DNA of 64,000 nt, from contig NC_134029.1 of assembly GCF_964204645.1 (NCBI RefSeq), forward strand, positions 15,492,850-15,556,849, given 5' to 3'. The notes beneath the pieces are model-generated. The model made no database searches. It saw only the letters and a program-made list of their open reading frames with translations, and was not told the origin of the DNA. This stretch comes from Tubulanus polymorphus. Its lineage: Eukaryota > Nemertea > Palaeonemertea > Tubulaniformes > Tubulanidae. A program made the translations under genes and the position numbers. Positions 1 to 11,660 of the stretch are shown here, piece by piece. Numbering within the stretch: the stretch's first letter is position 1; the number at the start of each line of letters is the position of its first letter.

Positions 1-1
1 A

Positions 2-2737
2 AGATTCTTATGGCGAGAGTCAGACGACCAAAAGGTAAAGATCTACAGAATGAACAGAGTGGTATTCGGATTGAAGTGTTCTCCATATACATGTATTAAA
101 ACCATACTCGAACACGTGAAATCAAATAAAGATGACCCTGCTGCCTGTCAACAGCTCGAAGAAAACCTTTTTGTTGATGATGTTCTTTCTGGAGAAACAA
201 ACTCGAATGGTGTTTCAAAGTTAGCGAATGACATGAAGTTCGTTTTAGAAAAGGGCGGATTTCCTCTGAGGAAGTTTTTGTCAAGTCACCCGGAAAGTTT
301 GAGTGGTCTCGACTGCGAAGACCTGGCCGAGTACCATATGGATCTATCGGATGGAGAAGTCGTTACAAAGAAATTGGGAATAATGTATATACCCAAGGAA
401 GACGTATTTCAATTTAAGTATCATCCTCGAGAAACTGAAGTAATCACTAGAAGAATTGTTCTTAGTGAATTGCAGCGCTAGTTCGACCCGATGGGCCTGT
501 TGTCACCGCTCATTTTGAAAGCCAAGTTGGTATTTCAAAGAGCTTGGAGTGACGTCGACTCATGGGATGATGAACTATCAGAAGAGCTTGTCGCAGAATG
601 GGAGAAATGGAAAAATGGAGTTTCAGCAATTGACAAGCTAAACATCCCGAGGTGCTATTTGACAGATGAAATTCAGGATCTCAAGTACAGCTTACATGGA
701 TTTGGAGATGCTAGTGAGGCAGCATACGGTGCTGTAGTGTACTTGCGGATTGAAGATGGTACTGGAGTTCGTTGTGTATTACTAGCCTCGAAAACTCGTG
801 TGGCGCCGTTAAAACACAGAAGAACTCTTCCAGAATTAGAATTGATGGCTAGCCTTCTTGTTGCTAGGCTCATAAGATACGCAGAGAAAGTAATCAACTT
901 GTCAGTTTTCTCAGTACATTGTTGGACTGATTCCCGTGTTGCACTAGATTGGTTATCGCAGCCAGCACATGTATGGCAAGTCTTTGTCGCCAACAGAGTT
1001 GATGAAATTCAAAAGCTCGTTCTGACATGTCATTGGAGACATCTGCCAGGAAAACTTAACCCGGCTGACCTCTGTTCCCGAGGTTGCCATGGGGATCAAC
1101 TGGTTGAGTCAAATTTATGGTGGCAGGGGCCTAAATTCCTGAGAAGTGACGAGAGTCAATGGCCTGTAAAAGGTGTCGATAAGACTGTTGAAGCAAAGAA
1201 ATACTTGAAGAAAAAATTTCAAGTAGTAGTCAACCTAGTTCAAGGTGAAGAAGACACCACCAGTAGTTTTCATCTGAATCTGTTAAGCCGATACAGCTCA
1301 TGGGGTAAGCTTATAGCTGTGTCAACATTACTCAGAAAATGTTTTAAAGGGGTTTCCCGGAATGAGGGGAGCATGCATCCTCTAGTTCTTATGGAGCAAA
1401 GAGAAGAAGAGTTGTATTGGGTGCAGTGGGCACAGTATCAATCGTATCGTACTGAAATCAACTGTTTGAAGGCAGGAAGACCATTACCCAAAGACAGTAA
1501 GTTGAAACAACTTGACCCCATTTGGGATGCTAAAAGCATGGTCTTACGTGTCGGCGGTCGTCTGTATCACGCTAAAGTATCGAGATTCAAGAAGAATCCC
1601 ATGATCCTACCACCAAAATGTTTGGTATCTGATCTGTTGGTGAAGTATTATCATCGCATCAACGGACATCCTGGTAACGAGCAAACGCTAGCTAGTTTGC
1701 GAGACAAATACTGGCTTGTACATGGCAGAAATGAAGTAAAGAGAATTCTGTTTCATTGCAAGTGTAAAGAACCAAAGCAGTTAACTCAGAAGATGGGCGA
1801 GCTACCTCCTGAAAGGGTTGTTATGGCACCAGCTTTCAGCAGCGTTGGCGTAGACTTCGCTGGACCTCTATTTATTAAAGAAAATGGGTCTGAAATTAAG
1901 TCATTCATTGCACTGTTTACATGTATGATTACCAGAGGAATTCATTTAGAGTTAACTTTCAATATGAATGCTGAAGATTTCCTGGTGTCTTTTCGACGAA
2001 TGATAAATAGAAGAGGGAAACCAGCAATTATGTATTCAGATAACGCAAAGACTTTTAAGAAATCAGCCAAGGTGATGATTAGACTGTATGACCAGAAGAA
2101 ATGGAGAGACACTGTAGTCAACAAATTGAAAGCTGAAGGAATTGAATGGCAATTCATTACCGAGAGAGGACCTTGGAAGGGTGGTTTTTACGAAAGACTG
2201 GTGAGAAGTGTGAAGACTGCTCTGAAAGTTGTACTTGGAAAAGCCAAACTGACTTTTACGGAACTTTCGACAATTCTCACTGACATCGAGTCTCAGATCA
2301 ACTCGAGACCACTTACAGTAGTCTCTAATGATAAGAATGACCCTGAACCATTGTCTCCTGGCGATTTTATGATTGGAAGAAAACCACAGTTTCTTCCAGA
2401 TGTCGATTCTGATACGTCAAAGGCCAATTTTGGCAAGCGTTGGTGTTACCAACAGCGATTGGCTAAACAGTATTGGAAAAGGTGGACGAGAGAATATCTC
2501 GTGGAATTATTACCTCTTAAGAAGTGGTTTGAGAAGAAAGAAAATGTAAGAATCGGTGACGTAGTTCTCGTATCTGAAGATGGTGTCAAACGACAGAATT
2601 GGCAGATGGGAAGAATTCATGAAACCCACATGGGTCGTGATGGTCTTGTTAGAAGTGTTACCCTGAAGACGGCAAGGGGTTTCATCCGACGTCCCTTACA
2701 GAGACTATACTTACTTGAGGCTAGTGAGGCTGCGTAG
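2..2737 (+). pseudogene. pol: BEL/Pao pol: RT (partial), RNase H, integrase, C-terminal domain; one in-frame TAG
   Basis: The reading frame is open from base 2 and continues in the same frame across a single TAG at 479-481, so this is one gene and not two. It begins in the RT palm (RFLWRE block) and contains the FVDD active-site box at about 160-172. The RNase H domain follows (GFGDAS, LPELELMA, WTDSRVAL), then the integrase H-H-C-C finger around 1650-1780, the catalytic triad in VGVDFAGPL, YSDNAKTF and GGFYERLVRS, and the C-terminal domain typical of Pao integrases (RIGDVVLV, RPLQRLYLL). RNase H removes the RNA template and integrase inserts the cDNA. The stop lies between RT thumb and RNase H, in the usually conserved FDPxGLLSP region. 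Point mutation is the simplest explanation. Confidence 0.92.
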
Positions 2738-2914
2738 CTGTATGCTTCTACATACACGTTAAATTGTTTTAGCATTTAACTATTCTACAGTGTACGAAGT
2801 AATTTTAATAATTGATCGTATTTCTTAGGTAGTATCATAACATTCAGTACAATTATGTATATCTTTTTTAGAAGTTTATGTGTGAAAATTAAACCCTTAA
2901 TTTCCAGAGGGAAG

Positions 2915-3047
2915 TGTTCCGAACTAAGATATTGTTTTGTTTCCATAGAGTGGTGCCCTCTGTGTGTAGAAAATAAGTTTGGTTCTGGCGGACATTACGC
3001 CGTAATAAAGTTATGATCCACAAAATAACGATTTCATTGTTATTACA
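2915..3047 (+). repeat. possible 3' LTR of the BEL/Pao element
   Basis: A purine tract (AGAGGGAAG, 2906-2914) is followed directly by TGTTCC, and TATTACA occurs about 130 bases later, with an AATAAA-like signal near 3004. This matches a polypurine tract followed by a TG...CA LTR. No 5' LTR is present for comparison, and 133 bp would be short for the family, so the limits are uncertain. Confidence 0.35.
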
Positions 3048-3092
3048 GCTACAAAAGGCTTGTTTTATTCGGCGATGAATTTAATTGAGAAC

Positions 3093-3262
3093 ACAAACCC
3101 TGTAGCGGGCTGTTTGATGTTTCGGGATGTTACAAATTACAAATTCAAGTCATGTGTCAACAATGACATGATACAACGTTTTCGGTATTCAAACCCTTTA
3201 GCGGGCTGTTTGATGTTGCGGGATGTAAAGAAATTACAAATTCAAGTCATCTGTCAACAATA
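3093..3262. repeat. two-copy tandem repeat, period 96 bp
   Basis: The block containing GCGGGCTGTTTGATG and CAAATTCAAGTCAT occurs at about 3105 and again at 3201. The two copies differ at a few bases. The second copy abuts the end of the gypsy relic. Confidence 0.75.
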
Positions 3263-3268
3263 ACACGA

Positions 3269-4990
3269 TCACCTGCTCGGACGAGTCTGCCTGCACCTGT
3301 TAAAGTACGGAACCATTTTCCAGTTACTAGCATCACAGTCGGTACTAAATTTGCAAGCACCAGTCTCGAAATCAGGGAGGGCTAAAACAGGAGGGCTCGT
3401 GATTGCTATCTTTATGGCGTCAAATGCTCGCTGCTGCTCTACTCCCCACACAAAAACATAGCCCTTTTTAGTAAGCTGGTGCACATTTGGGCATACCCGT
3501 CAATTAACTTCGAATAATAGGTCACTAACCCCGTGCGGACCTCTGAAACCGTGGTCGGAACAGGCCAGTTCACACTTTTCTCAACTTTGGACGGGTCAGC
3601 CTCCATACCATTTTCACTAACAATATGGCCCAAAAACTTCAACCGTCCCCGAAGTAGATGATATTTTCTCGGTTTCAGTTAAGGTTTCCAGATCGGAAAC
3701 CTGAGAACACCTCAGTGAGTTTACCGATGTGTGACTCAACATCAGCTGAGTGAACAATCACATCATCGATATATATTAACGCTTTCCACGAAACCTTATT
3801 CAGCGCCAAAGTCATAACTCGGGAAAACAGGCAGGAGAATTAGTTAGGCCAAACGCTATGACGTTCCACTCCCACAACCGATTATCCGTGCAGAATGCTG
3901 TCTATGGTTTATCCCTCTGCTGTAAAGGCACACGATGGTACCCACTTGTGAGGTCAAGATAGGAGAATCATGACGACCCCGACAGAGCTTCAAGAGTGGA
4001 GTCAGTTCGTCCCAGCGGATGGCTGTCCTTTATTGTAGCATCGTTTAACTTCCGATAATAACAACACAGCCTAAAGCTACAATAAAGCTACCATCGGACT
4101 TCTTGGCAAGACAAGACGGATGTGGCCGTGGCGGTGTAATTCGGCAGTATGACCTTCGACAAACTGTCTATGACCCGGTGGTCAACCCCTCGGTTGTTGT
4201 TTGATGGGGCGATGGTTACTCATATCAATCTTAAATTAAACAAATGCGGTCCTCCCTATGTCAAAGTCGTCGCGGGAAAACACATCCCAGTAATCGAAGA
4301 CAACCTTCTTTAAAGCCTCGCGATCACTGTCCGAAATGTCGATTGCGTCGAGCTGCAGCTCCTTAAACAACACATTTAGACCCTCACTACTAGTACTACT
4401 AGTGGGTAGTGAGGATTCCAATACTTTTTAAAGCAGATTCACCGCCGTTGACACAACCTCTAACAAGGTTTTCGACTGGGAAACATACAACTGTTCCCTA
4501 GCTGCTAATGGTAAATTAACTCCAGTCAGAAACTGATCATGAGCCAGCTCGTCTTGTAGCGTATGCCCAGCGTCTGGATAGGCATTTTGGGCAAGCTCAA
4601 TAAGCGCGTCGGCGAAACGACCAAGGTTCTCTTGGCTATTTTTGTTCACGTGCCTTAAGCATGAGCTTATAAACACCAGGTGATTTTGTCAAGGACATAC
4701 GGTCTTCGATCGCTGCCGAGAATTCATCGTAAGTCAGTTCATCCAACATGTATAGGTTTTTGATGGCCAGATATGACTCATGGTCCACATACATCAAAAG
4801 GTGATTCTTCTGCACAGAAGGATTAGTTATCTCCATGAGTTCACAGTAACTGTCAAATCTCTCGAGCCATACCTCAAAATTGTGACCAGCGCTGTAAGTT
4901 TTAGGCGCAGTTACATTGACCTTGATGTGGTTCATTGATGAGGTTTTGCCAGTACAGAGGGTGATTTGGATCTCGTATTTATAATGTTAT
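3269..4990 (-). pseudogene. Ty3/gypsy gag-pol relic
   Basis: Read on the minus strand from high to low coordinates, a gag-like stretch (about 4935-4430, with EVWLERFDSYCE and a C-terminal LPLAAREQLY region) is followed by an RT N-terminal part (DYWDVFSRDDFDIG, 4421-4236). A frame-broken RT core follows, then the RT thumb (FLGHIVSENGMEADPSKVE, 3642-3580) and the start of RNase H (FVWGVEQQRAFDAIK, SPPVLALPDF, 3460-3370). Order and spacing fit a Ty3/gypsy polyprotein. Several frameshifts and stops break it, and protease and most of RNase H and integrase are missing. No LTRs were found. Confidence 0.85.
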
Positions 4991-6063
4991 GTTCCACTTA
5001 TTGTGTGACAGATGTTAGGAACTGATTCACGTCGAGGCGACTAGCATCTTGTTCACCCGGCATCGACATTATAAGTATAAGTCAGTTATTCCAATCAGTT
5101 ACAATATTATAGGAAAGATAAACCAAATTAAAGTTATTCGTATACCGGTCTCCCAAGCAATGCCTATAATAATAATTTTCTTTTTTTTAAATTTTCTCTA
5201 GTTCCAATTCCGATCAAATAAAGAATATGACAAGTTAACGGTTTTAACTGCTATGAGTGTCCGTTATAAGTCTTTCAAGTATTTCCTAATCACTAACGGT
5301 AAACGTGGTTTGCTCAGACTAGGTCCCCAACGAGGGGCCGCATTAAAAAAACAGATATCTGGCGTGATTCTCATTTCGAAGCGATTTCTCATTTATTCTT
5401 CGTGCACAAGTGGTGCTAAAAATAAAAGAACAATACCTCCCGCACCTGAAGAGAATATGTCAGAGGGGTGTTTTCATTTATAAAAATAAAAAGACACCTC
5501 CCACAACTCCAAAATAAAAATTCATACAGTTTAAAAAAGGTCACTTTTGACTTCTCTGGGTCTCCGGCATTTTCATTATTAGTCTATATTGTAAAAAAAA
5601 TTCACACGAAACCCTGTCAATTTTTCTATTTCATAATGTAATTTTGAAATGCAAAATGAATTCAAATTCAAACCACGATCGGATCTTTTTCGATCCTTTA
5701 ATATATTGTGTCGAACAGCGTACGGTAATTTATCCCTCAAGAACGTAACAACGACGTACGAATATGTTTCTCCACGGTATCGCAAAACTGATGCTTACTC
5801 CTGTTGTTGGCATTTGGTGGCAGAGCTAACACTCACGATTTCATATAGAATTTGGCATTTTTTCGGTTTTACCGAAACGATCAATTAGATCAATTTAATT
5901 TTTTGCGACGGAATAATTTTCACTCGATAGAGGTAGCCCATCTATACAAGCACGGGCATCGCCAGACAAATGAACTAATGGATGGCTGGACTTCTCTATG
6001 TTTGGTAATTCGTTTTGTTTATCAACTGTTATGGGCTGCCATCCCCGCCAAACAGACGCTAAA
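4991..6063. other. no gene recognised
   Basis: Open frames here (for example 5253-5483) have no recognisable domain, no exon-like borders and low-complexity composition. The sequence is probably intergenic or intronic host DNA. Confidence 0.4.
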
Positions 6064-6256
6064 GTCATGACGTGATGGATAAACTCATAACGCGAAGGAT
6101 AATATCATGACGTGAAGGATCAACCTTAATCTAACGTGAAGGATAAACCCATAACGTGAAGTATAATGTTGTAACGTGAAGGATCAACTCATAATGTGAA
6201 GGATAATGTCATGACGTGAAGGATCAACTCACGCCATCAAGGATAAACTATTATGT
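6064..6256. repeat. minisatellite, ~21-bp units around CGTGAAGGATAA
   Basis: About nine imperfect copies of a unit such as CATGACGTGAAGGATAAACT are arranged head to tail. The spacing is near 21 bases, with alternating ends (AACTCA, AATGTC). Confidence 0.85.
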
Positions 6257-8755
6257 CACCAGATGGCGATTTGGATCTCGTTCGCAAATTCATTGATTGT
6301 TTTTCGGCAGTATCGAAATCCTGAGGCGAATGTTCAACCGACGATAATTCTAATTTTCTCCACTTCCAAAATGAATTGTAATATAAATGCTTCCTTATTG
6401 AACAATTCTAAGATTTGAGAATCCAATTCTTTTAAATGACACAGTCGTTCTTTGATACATTTTTAAAGTAGACGTACCCAGACTCCACGCAACTTTTGAA
6501 GTACTGTTTAGAACTGTTGGCTACGAACCAATGAAATGGTATGAAATGTATTCACTATGACAATATATTTACAAACGATCACGAGATATTCGTGACAATG
6601 TGATGAACGTTCGTAGATTCAAATATCACCCTGTTGTATCCACTGCATTTAAGACTAGGAAAAATCATTTCATTACCTAACCATCCATAACAGTAAACCT
6701 CGTTTATAACTTATAGTCGGGACCAGGAAATCCATACGTAATAGCCAAAATAAAAATCAAAAATGCTTACGACGTGATAAGCAATAATCAATTTCAACTT
6801 CTTTTAATTTTTTTATTGCTAATGCTAATTTGTTATTAGATCGTTACACTGCAACATAGAGAATTCGGTTTCGAATATCCGACAATGGATTTCCCCATAA
6901 ACGTAATTCTATGTACAATAGAGCAATTTCGTTGATATTCCCGTGTACATTATGGGTTTTGTCCAAATATAAATTGTCAAACTTACATATAAACAGGTTT
7001 AGCAAACTACTCGACACTCTAGCAAATATAAGGGGGTTCGATTAACCTTGATATGAATTGGCGTTTGACAGGATGCCTCGCCACCGTTTGATAATAAAAT
7101 ACGCTGCTTGGGTATTCAATATATTCCGGATATCAAATACTCTGAGAAAGAAAGATGGGAAGGCCATATCCACTGTATCTAATGTTTAACCGGGGTTCCT
7201 CAAAACTCTGCACTAGTTCCTTTTCATAATTTTTATCAACGTCATCTCTGAGAGATTCAAAGCTTTTACTAATTTTATAATTTTGTGGATGCCAGTTATC
7301 TATATACGGTATATGGAGATATGGCAATCCTTCAAAAATTCGAATACCCGAGTGACAGCTGTAAGAAAACCCGTTATCGCTGATTTTTATCTATATTGGT
7401 AGTTGTTATTCAATAGGCCATATATCATTTCAAATGGAAACGGATAACTTTTATTCTTATCTATGGTCCTATTTGTTTCACCAAAGGTTTTTTCTTGTCT
7501 CACCAAATGGTTTTTATTTCCCGATAGGTGGCAACAGGAGATTTTGATTTGGCCTTTTTGGACCCATCCATGTAGATCTACGTCGTAAACGAATACAGGT
7601 TATTCGTAGGTTTTCGCGAAGAAGGCAAATGTCAGGACTAAAGAAATGATCGATAAAAGTGAATTATCGCTAGAAGTCCGACGTCGTACCCGGAGTTTAC
7701 ATGCATATTATAAATTGACGCTTACATAAAAAAAAATTAGGTCATTTCATAGTTAACTACAAGATGAATAAGTAAAAAATAATGGTTGAAATAACTTAAA
7801 ACGAACATAGATCTAGTTTCTTAGGCCAACATATTTTTTATTCTTTGATCTAGTCGCTTATGCAAATATGTCCCGAGTGTCCCGCGTGTCAATTCGAATC
7901 ACTTTCGTCAAGTGTTCTTTGCATTTCTACCATTTTCTAGAATTTAAATTGAAATAAATCGAATTAATATTTTATCTTCTAGCTATAAAGAGCAAATGCC
8001 ATCAAAATAGAATATTGTGTAAAAATTATTTTCAAATGTGATGTATTCACAAATATCAAATGTGCCACTGGTTTGTATTTTAGTTCAGCCATTGCTGAGA
8101 AATGCGATATTTAAATCGGCATTTCAGGACGTGCTCGCTGTTATTGTTTATATGAGCAGTTGCATGTTTCTGACGTTATCACTGACAAACGCTCGCGGCT
8201 TCGAGTGATTTCACGTGATATTTTATCGTTTTGGGAGTGATATGAATTCGTAACGCGAGTATACAGTCGCGACCGTTGTATATGACATGGTAGTGGTATA
8301 TAAGTGAGTAGCGTTGTAGGGCTGTGGATACGATGAACAAATGATATTTATTTTATCGATTAAACATAGGCTACGCATACTACCGGGCACACGTGCTTGT
8401 GTTGATTTTCATAGAAAACATCAAAAATAGCACCACTGCGGGTTGTATGTGAACTATACGCACGGGTGAATGATAAATAAGTGACAAATATGAGGCTAAT
8501 TCGAGCAACTTTTTTCGATAACTCAGATCTCATGTCGTTATATTTATACTAAAGTATATTCTGGTTAAGAAATCGCGGAAAGTTCAATTTCGACATTATT
8601 TGCCCCTTAAAAAGGCTACTTGTATATTCAAGTTCAGATTTTTTGCTCGTTGGCGCTTGTTTATCCTTTTAATCAAAAATAAAACTGTAGACTTGTAATT
8701 ATCGCAATACGTAGTATTCTACAGTGTGTGTTCAAGTTCTGTTTATATTTTTTAG
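6257..8755. other. non-coding DNA upstream of the first fibrillin exon
   Basis: No EGF- or TB-type exon, RNA gene or conserved transposon protein is visible. A dispersed hairpin motif is present at about 7345-7385. The sequence immediately before 8756 has a pyrimidine-rich acceptor. Confidence 0.4.
7345..7385 (-). repeat. dispersed 'GCTGC..GCAGCGATAACGGGTTTTCTGC' motif, degraded
   Basis: On the minus strand this reads AGCGATAACGGGTTTTCTTA followed by CAGCTGTC. It matches the motif found better preserved at 17766, 54893 and 62766, which marks one end of a repeat family in this window. Confidence 0.45.
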
Positions 8756-8881
8756 ATATCGATGAGTGTGCGGAAAACCCATCACGCTGTGTGCCAGGAA
8801 CATGTGTAAACACTCGTGGAAACTACACGTGTCGCTGTCCCCCAAATCATAAACTTATGCCATCCGGTCGACATTGTATGG
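8756..8881 (+). CDS. fibrillin-like gene, internal exon: calcium-binding EGF domain
   Basis: The exon follows a good acceptor (TTTTTTAG) and ends at G|GTAGGT. It is 126 bp long and phase 1 at both ends, which is the standard size and phase of a single-domain cbEGF exon in fibrillins. The product has the calcium-binding D-I-D-E-C start, six cysteines and the Asn/Asp hydroxylation consensus [10 protein letters not shown]. Fibrillins are secreted extracellular-matrix microfibril proteins built of repeated cbEGF and TB domains, with calcium rigidifying the array. Other cbEGF-rich secreted proteins (latent TGF-beta binding protein, fibulin, Notch-type) share the module. The TB exon at 60974 on the same strand favours a fibrillin/LTBP-like gene. 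Confidence 0.9.
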
Positions 8882-9610
8882 GTAGGTTATTAATTGATAT
8901 TGCGATGGGCATTCCTGCCATATGCCCTTACGAGTAATTAGTTCAACATGACGGTACATTAAATGGGTTCTAATTATTGACGTCCATAGCCCCATTCGTC
9001 CATTTACGCATTATATGGGGTGTGCTTAATCCTGCCGATGTATTAGGCTGTTACGTTCGATGATAGTTCTCAATCCTGGTGTACTTTTAGTAGAAATTAT
9101 ATTTGGTCTAACCAGTATTTGCTCGGTGTTGCCATATCACGGAAACACGGAATGTCGGAATTCCGCGATTCCATCATTCCCCGATACGACAACACCGGTA
9201 TTGCTAGCAGAAAAGTAACGCCTATATTTAGCCTATGGATAATGTTCGAAGATCACCGCGATCAGGCGAATGATAATACTCGCTTCGTATACATAATTCC
9301 CTGTAATTTGAAAAAAAGATTTCTCTCACCGTCAGTTCTGTGTTCGTTCCATACCGCGTATTCCTTCCAAACCGCCCATTCCTTTGAACTCATACGCTAG
9401 GAAAATACATTTACATTTGGCTTCATCTTGAAGCGACGTATTTTAAGCCAAACTTAAGTTATCCATATTTGAGATATAAATTATGATGATTAGCTGAAGA
9501 AAGCGATATTTTGTGTTAACACCACTACTAAATTGGCATAATTGGCGTTTTGGTGCATAAAGTGTTGGTTTTTGGAGATGATCTACCAACTCCGAGAAAA
9601 GTACGCATTG
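8882..9610. other. start of the large fibrillin intron
   Basis: This is non-coding sequence after the exon donor. A segment near 9130-9215 (CCATCATTCCCCGATACGAC) recurs in altered form near 53355-53400, suggesting an old interspersed repeat. No coding exon is seen. Confidence 0.5.
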
Positions 9611-9616
9611 CACGGA

Positions 9617-9738
9617 AGTAAATAGGAATGTGTTGTTCTAGATCAAGGGTCGTAAGGTCGAAAAATAAATTCTCGCACACTCGAATTTATTTTTCGACCA
9701 TCCAACCTTTGATCTAGAACAACACATTCCCATTTACT
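9617..9738. repeat. left terminal palindrome of the mini-Polinton (122 bp)
   Basis: The stretch reads AGTAAATAGG...CCCATTTACT, with both arms containing TGTTGTTCTAGATCAA and GGTCG-rich inner parts. The tip is centred on CTCGCACACTCG. It is thus a complete AGT...ACT foldback and not merely one arm of a TIR. The right end of the element (11661-11733) contains only the outer half. Confidence 0.9.
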
Positions 9739-9901
9739 TTAAATGTAAATGTGTTAAATTCTTGATTTTAACATAAAAAGTAACGAGTGATTAACAAGTG
9801 AAAAATCGCGTCGAGAAAACAGTGAATATTTATATTTATATGTGTTAAATTCTTACTTTAACATAAAAGTAACGAGGAATAAACGCGTTGATGAAAATAT
9901 C

Positions 9902-9931
9902 AATTTTAATAAAAAATTTGATATTAAAATG
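9902..9931 (+). promoter_or_regulatory. 'early-type' upstream block of Polinton replication genes
   Basis: AATTTTAATAAAAAATTTGATATTAAAATGG, or close variants, lies directly before the start codon here and at 15665-15695, 17206-17235, 24962-24992 and (minus) 38107-38135. It precedes only PolB-type or replication-side genes. Conservation across copies suggests a promoter or 5' leader. Confidence 0.55.
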
Positions 9932-10222
9932 GAAGCAAATAAGTACTACTGTCCAACATGTAAAATAAATATAGATAAATCTCAAAAATCAAGACATGAT
10001 AAAACTAAATCTCACTTAGAGAATAAATTAAAGTTAGAATATAAACATGATATATTAGAAAATAAATTAGAAGAATTAAAGAATGAAAAAGAAATATATA
10101 AATGTGATACATGTAATCAATCATTCAGTGAAAAAAGATATCATAAAGAACATTTTAAGTCTAAAACTCATATTAGAAATATGAATAATGAGTTAAATAA
10201 TATAAAAAGTAACGAGTACTGA
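9929..10222 (+). CDS. truncated PolB N-terminus: two C2H2-like zinc fingers
   Basis: The start ATG at 9929 follows the same leader as full PolB genes in the window. The protein opens with MEANKYYCPTCK and has a first finger (CPTCKINIDKSQKSRHDKTKSH) and a second (CDTCNQSFSEKRYHKEHFKSKTH). It then stops at 10222, where full PolB continues. It is a stand-alone zinc-finger stub of about 97 residues derived from PolB, and might bind element DNA. An in-frame upstream extension to 9842 exists, but it lacks the conserved start context. Confidence 0.7.
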   Translation: MEANKYYCPTCKINIDKSQKSRHDKTKSHLENKLKLEYKHDILENKLEELKNEKEIYKCDTCNQSFSEKRYHKEHFKSKTHIRNMNNELNNIKSNEY

Positions 10223-10247
10223 AGAAAATATCTATTTTAATAAAAAA

Positions 10248-10834
10248 ATGACTAATAAATTAATGAACAGATACTTCAGTTTAAAGATATCGATTTAAAT
10301 GAATTAGAAAAATATTTTACAATTAAAAATTTCATTCCTATTAAAGAATCGATTAAAACTGCACGTTTTCGTTTTCAAGTGAATAATATTACTGAATTAA
10401 TGTTTAAAAATCATTATGTTATGATAGAGTTATCGAATGAAAAAGATAAAATCTTATTCAATACAATAATTCCAAAATTCACAACATTTGATGAAATAGA
10501 TCACCATTTAATAATTACAGATGAAATGCAATCACTTTTTAATAATGAAAATTCACATAAAACATTATTTCTACACTTACGTTATTGTCCTTTCAGAGAA
10601 TGCTATGTAATGTTTTTCAGAGTAGAAGAGAAAAGATTCATCCCCGACATTCCAAACGAAAAATCATTTAAAGATGTTGCAGTTCATTGTAATTTAGGCA
10701 ATAAAATCGAAACACCTAAATATGAACCTAATGAAAAAGTGTTATGTAATTGTGGAAAATATTATACTCGAAGCAATAAATCACACCATCTTAAATCGAA
10801 ATATCATAACTCAAAAATAATAATTCAACTCTAA
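10248..10834 (+). pseudogene. unrecognised mini-Polinton gene with C-terminal zinc-finger-like motif; one frameshift near the start
   Basis: An ATG at 10248 follows AATATCTATTTTAATAAAAAA, a repeat of the leader of the preceding gene. The long frame is open only from 10259, so a single-base shift near 10255-10262 separates start codon and body. The body (about 190 residues) shows no known fold to me. Its end has CNCGKYYTRSNKSHHLKSKYH, which resembles a C2H2 or CCHH finger like that in the neighbouring stub. The gene has no counterpart in the 21.8-kb Polinton, so it is specific to the small element or to an unseen relative. Confidence 0.6.
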
Positions 10835-10885
10835 ATATTCAAAAATAATATATTTCAAATTACTTTTAATTTTTCTGTTAAATAA

Positions 10886-11041
10886 ATGAAAGATTTCAGC
10901 ATTCCAATTGGAAAAAATGATTTGAAGCATTATCTCATAGCAGGAGGGTTAATATTAGCTTCACTTTTCTTTTACTATGAAAATATTAGTAAAGATTTGA
11001 TGAATGAAAATATAAAATTAAGTAAAAAGTTAAAGAAGTAA
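10886..11041 (+). CDS. small single-pass membrane protein, 51 aa
   Basis: The start lies in TTTTTCTGTTAAATAAATG, the motif that precedes the capsid-side genes of the large Polinton. The product has a charged N-terminus, one hydrophobic segment (LIAGGLILASLFFYY) and a lysine-rich tail ending LKKLKK-like. Similar tiny membrane proteins are common in Polintons. No function can be assigned. Confidence 0.6.
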   Translation: MKDFSIPIGKNDLKHYLIAGGLILASLFFYYENISKDLMNENIKLSKKLKK

Positions 11042-11660
11042 ATGGGAATCAAAGAAATAAAAAAGTTAATGATTTAAATGATTTGCTGGATTAAAACAGC
11101 ATCTTTTAATTTAACTTATTTTATATATTTTAACTATAAAAATGAGTGAAAGTAAGGTATTAAATTTATTACATCTAATATATAGATTGTATTAAATACG
11201 TATTAATGTATTGAATACATATTATGCTTTATTTCTGAAATTGAAGTCTCAGAAGTAATTTATTCTTTCATGAAATTAAATATTTGAATTGAATAAAATA
11301 AATAAAGAATTGAATAAAAAAACATTAGAAAAACAATAGAATTGAATAAGTTAGTTGGCTTATTGTTTTTCTTGTCAAATGTAAAGAAATTTAAAGTAAA
11401 CAAGAATTAAATAAAAAACATTAGAAAAACAATAGGTTTCTTTAACTCTGACTAAATAATACTAACTTATTCAATTGTATTGTTTTTCTAATGTTTTTTA
11501 TTCAATTCTTATTGATATTAAATAACTTTGCATTTGACTAGAATAATACTAGAAAAACAATAAACCAACTAACTTAGTATTGGTTAAAGAAACCTAGTCA
11601 AATGTGAAGAAATTTAATTTCATGTATGAATAAATCACTTCTGAGACTTCAATTTCAGAA
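11042..11660. repeat. foldback-rich non-coding half of the mini-Polinton
   Basis: A segment at about 11222-11290 (TATGCTTTATTTCTGAAATT) returns inverted at 11600-11672. Inside it, AAAACAATAG-type and CTAATGTTTTTT-type stretches form further inverted pairs, together with AATACGTATT motifs. Similar sequence lies in the convergent intergenic region and next to the HNH gene of the large Polinton (32.8-33.2 and 35.87-36.0 kb). No ORF is supported. Confidence 0.65.

Larger units (their letters stand above)
1..3047 (+). mobile_element. BEL/Pao LTR retrotransposon, 5'-truncated by the window edge
   Basis: The segment holds the 3' half of a BEL/Pao element: pol from the reverse transcriptase palm through integrase and its C-terminal domain, followed by a purine-rich tract and a possible 3' LTR. 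The 5' part (gag, protease, RT fingers, 5' LTR) lies outside the window. Only one in-frame stop interrupts 2.7 kb of pol, so the insertion is fairly young compared with the gypsy relic next to it. Confidence 0.9.

Noticed and set aside
491-2737. separate integrase gene starting at 491
   Set aside because: Same frame as the upstream RT part, with one stop between them and no promoter or start context.
7133-7327. minus-strand 64-aa ORF as a host exon
   Set aside because: No recognisable domain or convincing splice sites.
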